Source: Nemertoderma westbladi
Taxonomy: Eukaryota > Xenacoelomorpha > Nemertodermatida > Nemertodermatidae
Length of the DNA: 21,784 nt
Reading direction: 5' to 3'
NCBI GenBank assembly: GCA_032718475.1
Contig: JAUCBJ010008497.1
Span: 1-21,784 of the forward strand
The number at the start of each line of letters is the position of its first letter. Positions within the stretch are counted from its first letter, which is position 1. The notes under the pieces are model-generated. The model had not been told where the DNA came from. It did not search any database and worked only from the letters and a program-made list of their open reading frames with translations. Below are positions 1 to 9,744 of this stretch, one piece after another. Made by a program: the position numbers and the translations under genes.

Positions 1-826
1 TAGAGTCTCATAGTAAGATACATCGTTACTAGGATCTGGTAAGCGGTATACTACTGGACCCCTACAGTCATATAAAAGAGAACAACAGACAATACATGTA
101 GGGCCTATAAAATAGCATTAGATTCACTTCAAACCACTTAATGTAAGTCGCAATCGTTATATGTAACCGGTCTCTCTAACCTTTAGTATATCAAGAAGAT
201 TGGGGTGTCTGATTATTTATCAGTATTCCAAATATAATATTCCATCAACAAATATAATGAATAACCGACAGTAAATAGCAGTACAAAGTTTAAGGTGTGA
301 ATGGTTATGAATGCAGATATGTGAGTAATGCGAATTGGTATGAGATATGATAACAGATATACGTTCTATAATTAAGCCTACTAATGTTGGGCTAAAGACT
401 GAAACACGGAGGTTCCAAAGCCGGTGTTCTAGGCTGTGGACAAAATCACATACTGACTCAACTCCACGAGTTTCTATATACAATCTCTAACTCAGAGGCA
501 AAAAACGCTCTGATTGGTCGACCGAACAAAGAAGGAACAGAGAACAACGAAAAGCTCCACGTGTACAGCATCAGCTGTTAGCCGTCGTCATGGTAGCTAC
601 ACTGTTTCAAGAGGATCCGGCGTATTGCGTCATAGAATTGCTAATTATGTCCGCTAAAGTACACATACAGAAGAAATGGCTTTTATGTCCTCTAAAACAC
701 TAGTACAGTAAGGACACGGCCTTTTATGCCTGTTAAACCAACTACAGAGTACTTTACGGGGAAAATAACCGGCTAATTCCGCAAAAGCCTTTACAACAAA
801 TATTAGTTGCTAGCGTAGTATTATTA
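1..826. other. non-coding, no recognised feature
   Basis: I see no gene, RNA or clear repeat here. The open frames are short and have no family resemblance. The stretch is moderately AT-rich and may be intergenic or intronic. Confidence 0.5.
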
Positions 827-1004
827 TTTGTAGTGCAATAATTCTAGAATATCGTTTATTTGAAAAAGATAGAGAGAGCTATCGAAAGCTAATAATAAAA
901 AAATATATTTTTAGTGATTGATCATATAAAGTTGTCACTTTTTGAATTCTTAAAATATTATTATACTAAAACAACTTGATATTCTAGAATTATTGCACTA
1001 CAAA
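827..1004. mobile_element. MITE-like element with 26-bp terminal inverted repeats
   Basis: The left end starts TTTGTAGTGCAATAATTC and the right end is its reverse complement; the match runs for about 26 bases (827-852 against 979-1004). The interior is AT-rich and has no coding capacity, and contains the words atcgtttatttgaaaaa and gagagagctatcgaaagct. At about 178 bp with long inverted ends this is typical of a non-autonomous DNA transposon. I see no convincing target-site duplication, so the superfamily is unassigned. Confidence 0.7.
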
Positions 1005-1033
1005 ATGATATGTATAAGTTTTTAGTTATCCAT

Positions 1034-1175
1034 TTTGTAGTGCAATAATTTATCACATAGAATATCGTTTATTTGAAAAAAATAGAGAGAGCTATCGAAA
1101 GCTAATATAGTGATTGATCAAATAAGTTGTCACCTTTTGAATTGTTAAAATATTATTATACTAAAACAACTTGAT
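1034..1175. mobile_element. second, truncated copy of the 827-1004 element
   Basis: This repeats the left end and most of the interior of the preceding element in the same orientation (TTTGTAGTGCAATAATT, then agaatatcgtttatttgaa, gagagagctatcgaaagct, and the actaaaacaacttgat end). The right inverted repeat is missing and an internal AT stretch is shorter. The copies are only about 30 bp apart, so this is either a tandem insertion or a local duplication followed by loss of the right end. Confidence 0.7.
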
Positions 1176-1189
1176 CTCACACCCTACAG

Positions 1190-1560
1190 TCATATTCCCT
1201 AACTTTCTTTACTTAATTTAAATTTATATATGATATTTATATTTATTTTTTTATTTAAATAATAAATTTTTTATTTAAATATATTTATTTATTTAAATAC
1301 ATATATATATATATACAGAAACAAAAAAAAACTTAAAAAAAAATTAAAAAAGCCTTTACACCTTTAATTACAGTTGCAACAGCTAATGTCCAATTTGTTT
1401 ATTTAAAAATATATCCTTTTCTACTATAACGATACAGAAACTATTTACTCTACTGCTCTATAGTGTATAAAATATATTCTTAATTAATAATTATTTTTAA
1501 ATTCTTTTAATTAATATTCAAATTGTAATAGGCCTATTTTAGATTTTAATATTTAACATT
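1190..1560. repeat. AT-rich low-complexity tract
   Basis: Nearly pure A/T with repeated tatttaaataa-like words, a short (AT)n run near 1302-1316 and A-runs. There is no coding or RNA signal. Confidence 0.7.
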
Positions 1561-1599
1561 TTAATATTCAGTTATTTTCTTGCTATCATGCACCCTGGT

Positions 1600-1812
1600 C
1601 AGCCTGTACAATACGCCTGTACTGCACGTCGCACATCAGCACATGTACCTACCAGTACAACATATCGCAGCGCAGGTTGCAGTGCCGTACCGCTGAGCCA
1701 GTGCCGTATTTGTTCGTTGGAATACATACTGCAGCACTGTCAGATCTCAGACTGAACACTGAACCCACGACCTCCAAGAGATGTGAATTCAATGCAACCA
1801 CTACACCAAATT
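1600..1812 (-). mobile_element. tRNA-derived SINE, probable
   Basis: Read on the minus strand, the sequence begins at about 1811 with a box-A-like ttggtgtagtggttgcat, followed after about 30 bases by a box-B-like ggtcgtgggttcagtg (about 1756-1772). This spacing and wording fits a tRNA-like pol III promoter; the T-arm resembles Glu/Asp/His-type tRNAs. A GC-richer body without coding capacity follows to about 1600. The head is degenerate, so it is not a functional tRNA. The 3' end is a guess, as I see no clear tail or target duplication. Confidence 0.55.
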
Positions 1813-1889
1813 ATCGTTGATTAAGAAAATGAATTGAATAAGTATTGAATGCGTTTAAATTTAATGTTGTAAGTCAAAAACATGACACG

Positions 1890-1915
1890 CCCCCCCCCCC
1901 CCCCCCCCCCCCCCC
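1890..1915. repeat. C26 homopolymer
   Basis: An uninterrupted run of about 26 C in AT-rich surroundings. It is one of eight C- or G-runs of 12 bases or more in this window. Confidence 0.95.
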
Positions 1916-1967
1916 TAACTTGTATACAAATTGTAATGAATAGCATGATATGAAACAGAGTTACAGT

Positions 1968-2003
1968 AGTTTCACCTCCCTCATCCTTAGTGACTGAGCC
2001 AGA
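1968..2003 (+). repeat. dispersed repeat fragment, also at 10663-10707
   Basis: Shares agtttcacctccctc, a cctt-containing middle and tgagccagaa with 10663-10707 in the same orientation, with a small length difference in the middle. This is probably a piece of an unclassified dispersed repeat. The surrounding 1920-2430 has no recognised gene. Confidence 0.5.
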
Positions 2004-2463
2004 ATTGTGTAGGTTGGGTGTGTAGTCGTTAGCTATAAGCGTTTGAAAAAAGTGTCACCGGCGGTGATATTGCAGCAACAGTCCCATCTCAGTTCGTCAA
2101 CCTGTAACAAATGTAAAGTTAGGAAATAGCCATAGAGCTGAGATATGGGCGTTCGAAAGTTGAAGTTGGTTTTTCACCGCGCGAGGCTATGTGTTTCTAT
2201 GTAATAAATAAACCATGTGCTAGAACATGATGTAAAAACGTAACTACAGTAGAACGTAACTGAGGGTTCAGATTCACTTACCAGAAACACTTATTACTGT
2301 GAACAATTCGGATCTGGGAATTTAAATTCGTCGAACTGGGAACTGAAATTGGAAACCCGAATTTTAGATTTGTAGACCTGATGAACATTCGCAGCATATG
2401 GTCATTTCCTTACCAGCCCGCTTGGTCCATTACTTTGTAAAATATTATCAATTCTTTATATGG

Positions 2464-2500
2464 CTGATAATTGTCTTCGAAAACGAAGATAATTTATCAG
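2464..2500. repeat. short stem-loop
   Basis: ctgataattgtcttcg pairs with cgaagataatttatcag around an AAAA loop, giving a stem of about 16 bp with one bulge and one G-T pair. I see no terminator or histone-type context. It could be a chance palindrome, a remnant of an inverted-repeat element, or a transcribed hairpin. Confidence 0.6.
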
Positions 2501-2509
2501 TCAAATAAT

Positions 2510-3930
2510 GCATATTTCCATCATCAGAGAAGGATAATTATTAATTAAATGCATCTAAATTTAATTAATTTTACTAGATTCATCAACACGAATATAATCT
2601 AATATGGCTGAAAATATGGGAAATTATTTAAATTTAAACTAACAAATTCTAATTTTAGTAATTTCTAATCAAGTTTCCATAGATACCCCCAAATCTATAT
2701 TTATTTTATATTTCTTTATATACTCAGCCGCTTCCATTAATAAGTATATAACGTATTGTAGGATAGGGAAGTAGGGTGTAGGGTAGGATAAGGTAGGTAT
2801 AGGCTAATAACCCCCCCCCCCCCTCCCCTCCCTCTCCACCAAAGTATCCACAGGCAGGTTGTTGAACGCAAGCAGAATCGTCAGAACCGTCTACCAAGGA
2901 TCCTTTACTATTTTTAACTATATATGGCTCTGGCAATCACACGCTCCTTTCTCTGTCGATTTCTCAACAGAGAGCTAACTGTTCGAATTTATAAGCCACA
3001 GCGATAACCAAAACAATAAATCTGAAATGGCTCCCTAAGCTACTTAATATGAGTGCGGGTGGTTTGCACTCGGCGTTCACTTACCACAGAATAACCACTA
3101 CCTAAATACCACTTACCACTAAATACAGGCAGTTACTAAGCAAAACAACGTCGAATGCGAGAATATTTTAATATTGTATCGGGATAGGATATTAATCCGC
3201 CCTAATGTCAAACTTGGTCTTGCTCTGGTTTTAGGCCAGCAAATTTACTACTGCGCTACACTAGCTACCGCTGTCAGCCCGCTAACCCGCTATTTTCAAA
3301 TAACCGCCTAGCGTTGAATATTCTAAGGTATTTCTAAGCGTAATTTACCCAACTATTCTCCGCTATGCACCGTGCAAGTTCTTAATTTTCTATTCTACAT
3401 GCTAAATAAACTACAGTGTCTTAAAATACAAAATTGCGTACTAATTACTAAGTATTCCAGAACACGTATTACTAATTTATTACGTTACTGAGTTATACTA
3501 GTGTAACAGCCTAAATACTGTATTATTTTGACTTAACAGCAATTAATAAGCACGAACTAAGAAATAGAAAACAATCAAGAGAAAGTAGCGCCTGTATAAA
3601 CATTACAATCGAACATCAGGCACTCTTCAGCAACACAACATAAAATAGCGTTAGCAACACACTAATATAGGGCAATAGTAACACTAGTGGTAGTGCTAGT
3701 AATAGCGCTAGTGTAAAGGAGTAATACCACCAAGACTACATGCAGTCTTCCTAACTAAACCCCTATCGCTATCGTAGTACTACAAGGCTGAGACGAAGTC
3801 TGGATCGTCAGCCCCTTAATGCTGTAATTTCTTTAACTTTAACAGTGACGACCGGTCCCCGGTCTACGGTGGCCCATAACGGCCACCGCTCCTCTCACAC
3901 ACAGGTCACCCACACAAACATCATTTTTAA
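2510..3930. other. non-coding stretch with a C13 run
   Basis: No supportable gene. It contains a C-run at 2811-2823 followed by C/T-rich sequence, and a degenerate region rich in 'ctagtg' and 'atagcg' words around 3640-3720. The short open frames lack family resemblance or a natural ATG. Confidence 0.5.
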
Positions 3931-3937
3931 TTTTATA

Positions 3938-4057
3938 GTGTGTGTGTGGGTGGCATAGTGAGTGTGAGGGGGGTGTAGGTGTGTGTGTGCGTGGCATTGT
4001 GTGTGTGTTGGTGGCATGATGTGTGTGTGCGTGGCATAGTGTGTGTGTGCGTGGCAT
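3938..4057 (+). repeat. 20-bp GT-rich minisatellite
   Basis: The unit is close to gtgtgtgtgcgtggcatagt. The tggcat word recurs at 3992, 4012, 4032 and 4052, exactly 20 bp apart, with a more diverged unit at 3951. The array runs directly into a SINE head. The same unit with the same 20-bp period occurs inverted at 6367-6410. His/Thr-rich open frames here are artefacts of the repeat. Confidence 0.9.
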
Positions 4058-4325
4058 GTGTCCCAGTGTCCGAGTGGATACAGCGCCTGACTGCTTTCAC
4101 AATAGTGTTTGCGGCGCATGTTCAAATCCGACTTAAGGCTGTAGAAATTTTGCACCGTGGTTTTACTAGGCAAGCCACATTAGACTTAGTGCTACGCCAA
4201 CCCAGCAGTATAATGGGAACCTGGCTTTGCTGGGGAAAAAATAATGCAGGCGCTCTGATAAAGGGTATGTGGCCCCTAAGGGTGCCTGAAATAACAAATA
4301 TAAATGTTAAATTTATTTTTTTATA
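4058..4325 (+). mobile_element. tRNA(Leu/Ser)-derived SINE
   Basis: The head at about 4061-4132 has a box-A-like gtgtccgagtggatacagcg, an anticodon-arm-like segment, a long variable-arm-like gcggcgc and a box-B-like atgttcaaatccgac. This resembles a class II (Leu or Ser) tRNA but is too degenerate to be functional. The tRNA-unrelated body (about 4133-4290) has no coding capacity, and the 3' end becomes AT-rich and ends near tttattttttta. It follows the 20-bp minisatellite without a gap. I did not assign a named SINE family. Confidence 0.7.
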
Positions 4326-4329
4326 GTGA

Positions 4330-4565
4330 GTGTTTACATCATTTCATTATCTCAGGTTAATTCAATATGTCGATGTATCTAAGATCTGGTATAGGTGAGT
4401 AAAAAATAGCAATGAAAGTATATGAAATATTTGAGAATTAAATTAATGTTGTTAAAAATTACAGCAATAACATTGACCCAGATACCTTGGTATTAATAGT
4501 TTAGCTAATTGTTTAGTTTTATTAGATTAATAAAAAAAAGTGTTCCAAAACAATTCCTGTTTGTA
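4330..4565. other. AT-rich flank of the transposase
   Basis: Non-coding sequence between the SINE and the end of the transposase gene. I looked for a terminal inverted repeat matching sequence beyond 5716 and found none that was convincing, so the transposon's left end is not placed. Confidence 0.4.
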
Positions 4566-5716
4566 TTATTCCCAATGCAAACAGATACTTCGGAAAATGT
4601 GAAGGGCTTCTGTGTGGTTTCGTGGTGGGTACTGAAATCCATAGTTTGCACACACGTACATGCAATAAGCATGGGTGTTTTCTGGAATCGAGACATCAGT
4701 ATTACCCAGATCTCCATTTACTGTATCAATATGTAGCCTATTCACTCTGAGTTCTAAATCAGCAACTCCTCCTCGTGGAGTTGGAACGTAATAATTCACA
4801 AGTGGTCTGCCTGAAACTGTGTAAAAACGTGACCTACGTATGTAATGCGAATTCCAGTTATTGCAAATATCATTTAACTGATTCTGAATGAGGTCCGAAA
4901 ATGCAAACCACATAATGTTGCGATGGTGCGTTATTGCAGGATTGTAGATCCCTATCTCTACAATGTCTTTAAAATAGTTGATCCACCAGTTCGACCACGC
5001 TTTCCTTAATATGGACCAATATGCTTCAATTCGTTGGTTGTGAGTGGATGTCACATACCGGTGAGCGGTGTGGTCTTGTCTGAAGTAGCACTGTGCAGCT
5101 GCCATGATGCCATTTTCGGTCCCACAATCAGTCTCGAGACGTACTGGGCAACCAAACTGGTCCACTGCATCAGTGAAAAATCCACATATGATATGATATT
5201 GGGGTCATTGTTGGTTCTGGTCACCTTCAACCATATCACCATCCTGGACCATCCGTCAATGCAGCCGTGGATTGGGAAGCCAAATGGTTTTAATTTATCG
5301 TAACCATCGGCATGCCACGCTGCATTGGGTCCGCGATTCGAATATATGCGTCGTTGCATTTTATGCTTACGCCTCAGTGCAGACGCCTCAGGGTTGATGT
5401 CGTGTAAAATACGCTGGACATTATTCCGCGAAACGGAATGTCCATTGCTCGTCAAATAAGCCCAGACTTGCCTGTAACCCCAAGAAGACCCATGTCCGTC
5501 AATGATGGTTCTAATTTCCTGCTCGATAACTGTCAGGTCTTGATTTCGGTTCCTTCTCACTAATCCCATGTCCCGCAATCTGCGCCGGAGTGTTCGTTTT
5601 GTGATGTGAATTTGGTCTTTATTAAGTAAAATTCGAACAATTTCCATATGAGTGAGACCTTGCTGGAAATAATTTCTAATAATGTCAGCTACACGTTCTT
5701 GAACATGATCAGCCAT
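4566..5716 (-). pseudogene. IS3-like (IS3EU-type?) DDE transposase with one frameshift
   Basis: This encodes a single-ORF integrase-fold transposase of about 383 residues in two overlapping frames. The first frame (5716 down to about 5177) has an N-terminal helix-turn-helix-like region (residues about 1-60), a GYRQV segment near 80 typical of IS3-type integrases, and WHADGYDKL with the probable first catalytic Asp at 137. The second frame resumes with TDCGTENG (second Asp) and NQRIEAYW (catalytic Glu), giving roughly D-59-D-33-E, then a C-terminal region to the TAA at 4566-4568. The frames meet at an A-run on the plus strand (5176-5180), which is one base short, so either a recent one-base deletion or a sequencing error explains the break. 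There is no LTR, gag or reverse transcriptase, so it is not a retrovirus-like integrase. The IS3EU assignment is from memory of the family and is tentative. Terminal repeats were not found. Confidence 0.8.
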
Positions 5717-5815
5717 GATAAATTATAAATATGCTATATATATAATAAATTCAATGATGATATGGTGATAAATGTAGTGTGATCAGAACTAGAAACGGGC
5801 CTAACGGGTTGGGTA

Positions 5816-6005
5816 CAATCTTCGCCCGCGTCCAACCTTCGCCCGGAGGAAACCTTCGCCCGCGAGCAACAGTTAGTAAGAATTTTAGTTACAAATTTCA
5901 GGGAAAGGAGCAGGTTACAGAGACGGCCTTTTCTAACCAAAATAATAATTGTTTATTGGGCGAAGGTTGCTCGTGGGTGAAGATTGGGCGCGTGCGAAGT
6001 TTGCT
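5816..6005. mobile_element. small hairpin element with cttcgccc-repeat arms
   Basis: The left arm (about 5816-5868) contains three spaced copies of a unit like accttcgcccgcg. The right arm (about 5956-6005) carries the same motif inverted (gggcgaaggttgctcg, ggtgaagattgggcgcg). Between them lies a degenerate copy of the window's dispersed 'ggagcaggttacagag ... accaaaa' repeat. The structure is a small foldback or MITE-like element; the superfamily is unknown. Confidence 0.6.
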
Positions 6006-6114
6006 GAGTGCCGCCTAATGGCCTGTGAAGAACCGCCTGATCAACCAAGGACAACCATGCCAAACGTTAATATGCGTTAATATTCTACCACAAATCAACG
6101 TTATTTTTTAAGAG

Positions 6115-6137
6115 CCCCCCCCCCCCCCCCCCCCCCC
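6115..6137. repeat. C23 homopolymer
   Basis: Uninterrupted run of about 23 C, preceded by ttttttaagag. Confidence 0.95.
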
Positions 6138-6334
6138 TAGGTAAGAGGTATGTACGATATTGTAGATAAAAAAAATTCCCGGTCCCTTCACTCAGTTCGC
6201 TTTATTTTCTTGATTCCTCAGTACCATTCTACAGTCTGACAGTCAGACAGTAGTACAAGTACAGTCCTATCAGTTCCAGTTCCAGACTTTAGGCAGTCCG
6301 TCGTGCTTAGGCATACTGTAGATCTACAGTATGT

Positions 6335-6410
6335 TAGGTATAATTTAGGTACACTGGCAGACTGGGACATGCCACGCACACACACACCATGCCACGCACA
6401 CACACACATA
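6335..6410 (-). repeat. inverted copy of 20-bp minisatellite plus SINE start
   Basis: On the minus strand two units of gtgtgtgtgcgtggcat (20 bp apart) run into catgtcccagtctgccagtg. This is close to the minisatellite-SINE junction at 4052-4075 (catgtgtcccagtgtccgagtg). The similarity fades after about 25 bases, so this looks like a 5' fragment of the same composite repeat in the opposite orientation. Confidence 0.6.
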
Positions 6411-6489
6411 TACCGGCAAACCACTCGAAACGCTAACGTGCTCTTTTTCGTCCAAAGTGCTAACTGTTCCAGACGCATGCAAATCAACT

Positions 6490-6765
6490 ATACACCTAAC
6501 TAACAAATTCTCTGGAAGGTCGCTAGAGTACAAGGGTGGTAAAGACTACACATATACCATAGCCCTAACTGCATTGTCTATTAATGTTGTGCTAACTGCA
6601 AACCTGAACAGTATTACTATACACCTAACTGCAAGGTCTAATTAATGTTGTGCTAACTGCAAACCCGAACAGTATTATTATACACCTAACTGCATGGTCA
6701 AATTAATGTTGTGCTAATTGCAAACCCGAACAGTATTATTATACACCTAACTGCATGGTTTATTC
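6490..6765 (+). repeat. tandem repeat of about 61 bp, four to five copies
   Basis: The word cctaact/cctaac recurs at 6564, 6624, 6685 and 6746, 60-61 bp apart, with a partial unit starting near 6495. Each unit contains attaatgttgtgctaactgc and aacagtattattatacac. The copies differ at only a few positions. No coding frame is kept through the array. Confidence 0.9.
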
Positions 6766-6891
6766 ATGTTCTAGGCCTACTAACTAAGTGTTTAAACAGG
6801 ATCAAACATTTCAGCATTTCTGTAATTCGTCTCGTGATCCTTATTTTGGCATTCGGCCAATTCGGCATTCGTGGGACCATGGAGCCCATAG

Positions 6892-8020
6892 GATACCCGA
6901 AGGATAATTGAAGAGTTATCAAAAAAGAAAGATAGGCATCTGGCTGTTATCTTTGTTGACTTCTTCAAGGCCTTTGATTCAGTCTCTCTCTCACGTATGT
7001 TCAGCATACTTTCATTATATGGGATTCCTGATGAAATTATTGCAGCAATCAGATCAGTATACGATGGTTCGACAACATTTGTCTCAACTGTTGACGGTGA
7101 CAGAGAACCATTTGAAGTGTAATGGGACGTCCTCCAAGGAGACACACTTGCACCATTCTTGTTCATTATTGTGGTTGACTATGTTCTACGCATGTCCTTA
7201 GATCATCACAATGATGATGGGGTGATGATAACTCCACCTACTGGCTCCAGAAGTCGAGGAAATCCTGCCAAGTACCAAACTGATCTAGACTTTGCTGATG
7301 ACTTAGGAGTACTCTCAGAATCACTAGAGGGAGCCCAACGGCTCCTCAGCTCATTAGAACATGCTGCTTCTAGTGTTGGTCTTTTTATTAACTCCAGAAA
7401 GACCAAAATTTTGACAGTTCACTTTGAAAGTCCTCAGCAAGTCTCTGATCGGATGAGCATAAGCTCAAAGGATGGCATGCTTGAGCATGTGGACGACTTC
7501 TGTTACCTGGGATCATGGATCCGGAAGTCAGTTGAGGACCTTCGAATACGTAAGGGAAAGCATTGGACAGCGCCTTGAATATGCTTTGCAGGATTTGGAA
7601 GTCACCGAGAATTAATCGGAAACTTAAGGTCCGATTATTTAGAGCAGTCAGTAGTTCCAGTACCTCTCTATGGGAGTCCATGTTGGGCTCAACTGCTGAG
7701 GACACCAAATCTCCGGATGGCACATTCACAAGAATGCTACGCCGGGTACATTGTGTCAAGTACGATGCACACATCTCCAACCAGACACTATATAACATTG
7801 GAGGTGTCTCATTGGTTCCCCCAAGCTTGACACTAGAACAAAATCGCCTCCGCTTTGCACGACATTGCTTTCACCGTGAGGACCAGCCAGTGCATAAACT
7901 TATACTTTGGCAGCCTCATGGACTGAATAAGCATGGTGGACCGCCCATGACTTTCTTGAGACGCATCTTAAAGGACACTGGCCTTGAAGAAGCGGATGAT
8001 CTAGCTAATGTCATGGGTGC
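6892..8020 (+). pseudogene. LINE (non-LTR) reverse transcriptase relic
   Basis: This is the second half of a LINE ORF2. Visible RT features are FVDFFKAFDS (motif A Asp codon 6958-6960), LQGD (7132-7143) and FADDL (7291-7305, the catalytic YADD-type motif), followed by the thumb and C-terminal region to about 8020. The endonuclease and N-terminal RT are missing. An in-frame TAA at 7120-7122 lies between motif A and LQGD, a frame change occurs near 7560, and a short piece spelling LYGSPCW (about 7655-7690) is in yet another frame, so two compensating indels flank it. It resembles LINEs annotated as 'RNA-directed DNA polymerase from mobile element jockey'-type proteins; I do not assign a clade. 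It cannot encode a working protein. Confidence 0.85.
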
Positions 8021-8126
8021 AGCAGGGTTGATAAAAATCATGATTTTTTTTTAATAAAAAAAATCAGATTTTTTTTATTTAAATCAGATTTATTTGATTT
8101 AAATCAGATTTTTTTTCATTTAAATC
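8021..8126. repeat. (ATTTAAATCAGATTTTT)n-type simple repeat
   Basis: Repeated aaatcagattttttt and atttaaatc words follow the LINE relic from the ttgataaaaatcatg boundary. A second stretch with the same opening is at 9131-9215. The 8127-8508 element appears to be inserted in this repeat, since atttaaatc and then aaatcac continue to its right. Confidence 0.8.
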
Positions 8127-8508
8127 GGGTGACTAAAAAGTAAAGACTCATATAACAAAGACCTGTATGAAACACATGTGTTAACTTTCGTTTATTGTTT
8201 TGGTTCCCCAAACACGCCTCTGTAACCTGCTCCTTTACTAACCTGCTCCTGTAAATGGCAATGGGACCTAATGCTAAATGGCAATGGGACCTAATCCCCT
8301 TTAGGACGTAACGCGACTTTATATCTTTGTTTTGTACAGGTACCAAAGAGCGTTAGGTTACATTGCATTTAAAGGAACAGGTTAGTAAAGGAGCATGTTA
8401 CAGAGGCTTGTTGGGGGAACCAAAACAATAAACGAAAGTTAAAACATGTTTCAAAGATTATGCAGGTCTTTATTATTTAGGTCTTTGGTCTTTGTTTTGT
8501 AGTCACCC
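8127..8508. mobile_element. palindromic MULE-like non-autonomous element
   Basis: The 382-bp element starts gggtgacta and ends tagtcaccc. The two arms, about 125 bp each (8127-8260 and 8370-8508), are imperfect reverse complements throughout: both contain actttcgtttattgttttgg, a cctctgtaac block and tgctcctttactaacctg on the same relative strand. The nine bases atttaaatc occur directly on both sides (8118-8126, 8509-8517). Long inverted repeats and a 9-bp duplication fit Mutator-like (MULE) elements. The host sequence is itself rich in atttaaatc, so the duplication is less decisive than it looks. The interior has no transposase. Confidence 0.75.
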
Positions 8509-8564
8509 ATTTAAATCACCTTTTTCTTATTTCATTTCATCTGGCTTCACCAATGCACTAATGT

Positions 8565-8945
8565 TTAAAAAAAACCGAAAAACCGGGATCCCAGCGAAAT
8601 ATCGAATCCCGATTCCGACTTTTTTGAAACGGGATCCCGAAGTTTAAATGGTTAAATAAATTTGTTGAACATCTAAAAAAAAGTTCCAGCAGAACGGAAA
8701 TGTTTTGATTATATCTAATTTTTATTTCAGTAAACCATCCAGTAATCAATTATAAGATAATTGTAATATTACTTTATCTTACTAATATTTCAGAAGTGTA
8801 AAATAAAGTGAGTGTTACTGAAAACCTGCCTCATATACTATTAACTTTGATGAATTTAATCCAAAATTGCAATACCGATCCCGTAAAACGGGATCTCGAG
8901 AGGAATAATCCCGGTCCCGATCCCGGAAATCCCGAAAAGTCTGAA
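8565..8945. repeat. element with gggatcccg-rich ends
   Basis: The left end (about 8573-8640) has repeated cgggatccc and gaatcccgattcc words. The right end (about 8878-8936) has gatcccgtaaaacgggatct and cccggtcccgatcccgg. Both ends are full of short palindromes and are partly inverted relative to each other, while the middle is ordinary AT-rich sequence. This suggests an old inverted-repeat element; boundaries are approximate. Confidence 0.5.
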
Positions 8946-9744
8946 TTCGAATATAAACTAAATAAACAACAAACTGAATAGAACTCTAAAGTACAACTTA
9001 ATTAATGGGCCTGTGAATACTGTATGGTATTGGAAATGCGAGATGATACTGTATTTTCATGTAAATATTTAGGTAATTTGAATCAATTATTAATAATCAG
9101 TAATGCAATGTTTATCCTGGCCTTAAAGCATGATTGATAAAATTCATGATTTAAAAAAAAATCAAAACTATCTGATTTTTTTTTATTTTTATATGTGATT
9201 TTAACTAATAAATTAACTTAATTTAATTCAAACAACCCTGCATGGGTGATAGGGAGTTGTGGCGGCGCAATTTTGTCGACAAGTTGGCACAGCATTTTTA
9301 AAAATGCAGCTGCAATGCAGCATGCCGATCCTAGCTAGTTGGCATTCGGGATACCTGATTTTTCATTTATCCGAAAAACTTGTCAAAGATTACAGTAGTG
9401 ACGATATGAAACTTGGTTTTGAAAATTTCAGATCAGTTTATAGGTCTATTTATTGCAAGGGAATGTTATATTAAATTTGGTAATGGATCATCATTTTACA
9501 GTAACGGATTCAAAACAAAATTTGGGAAAAAGGCTCCTGGGAAAATTCTAAGAGATACAAAATATCAAAATTGCCGTAGCTCCTATATAATAATTCAAGG
9601 CTATTCATTTGAATCAGTGCAATGAGATGAGTCATATTTCAGTTAATGATGCAACTAATGCTTCATCACTGATTCATCAAAATTATTATTATATAGGCAT
9701 GTTAAAATCAACTGTCTGACAGTCCAGAAATCAGCAGTCTGACT
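8946..9744. other. non-coding stretch, no recognised gene
   Basis: It includes a simple repeat (9131-9215) similar to 8021-8126, and otherwise unrecognised sequence. Short open frames at 9259-9625 have no family resemblance. Confidence 0.45.

Noticed and set aside
2724-2936. 70-codon minus-strand frame
   Set aside because: It begins at TTG rather than ATG, ends in sequence encoded by a C-run region and has no recognised family.
4061-4132. Functional tRNA gene
   Set aside because: The acceptor stem does not pair and box B is degenerate; it is continuous with a SINE body. The same applies to 1756-1811 (-).
3839-4173. His/Thr-rich open frames on the minus strand
   Set aside because: Produced by the GT-rich 20-bp minisatellite.
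4566-5716. Retroviral or LTR-retrotransposon integrase
   Set aside because: The motifs fit an IS3-like single-ORF transposase, and there is no LTR, protease, reverse transcriptase or gag nearby.
6490-6765. CRISPR-like array
   Set aside because: The repeats are contiguous, with no unique spacers, in an animal genome.
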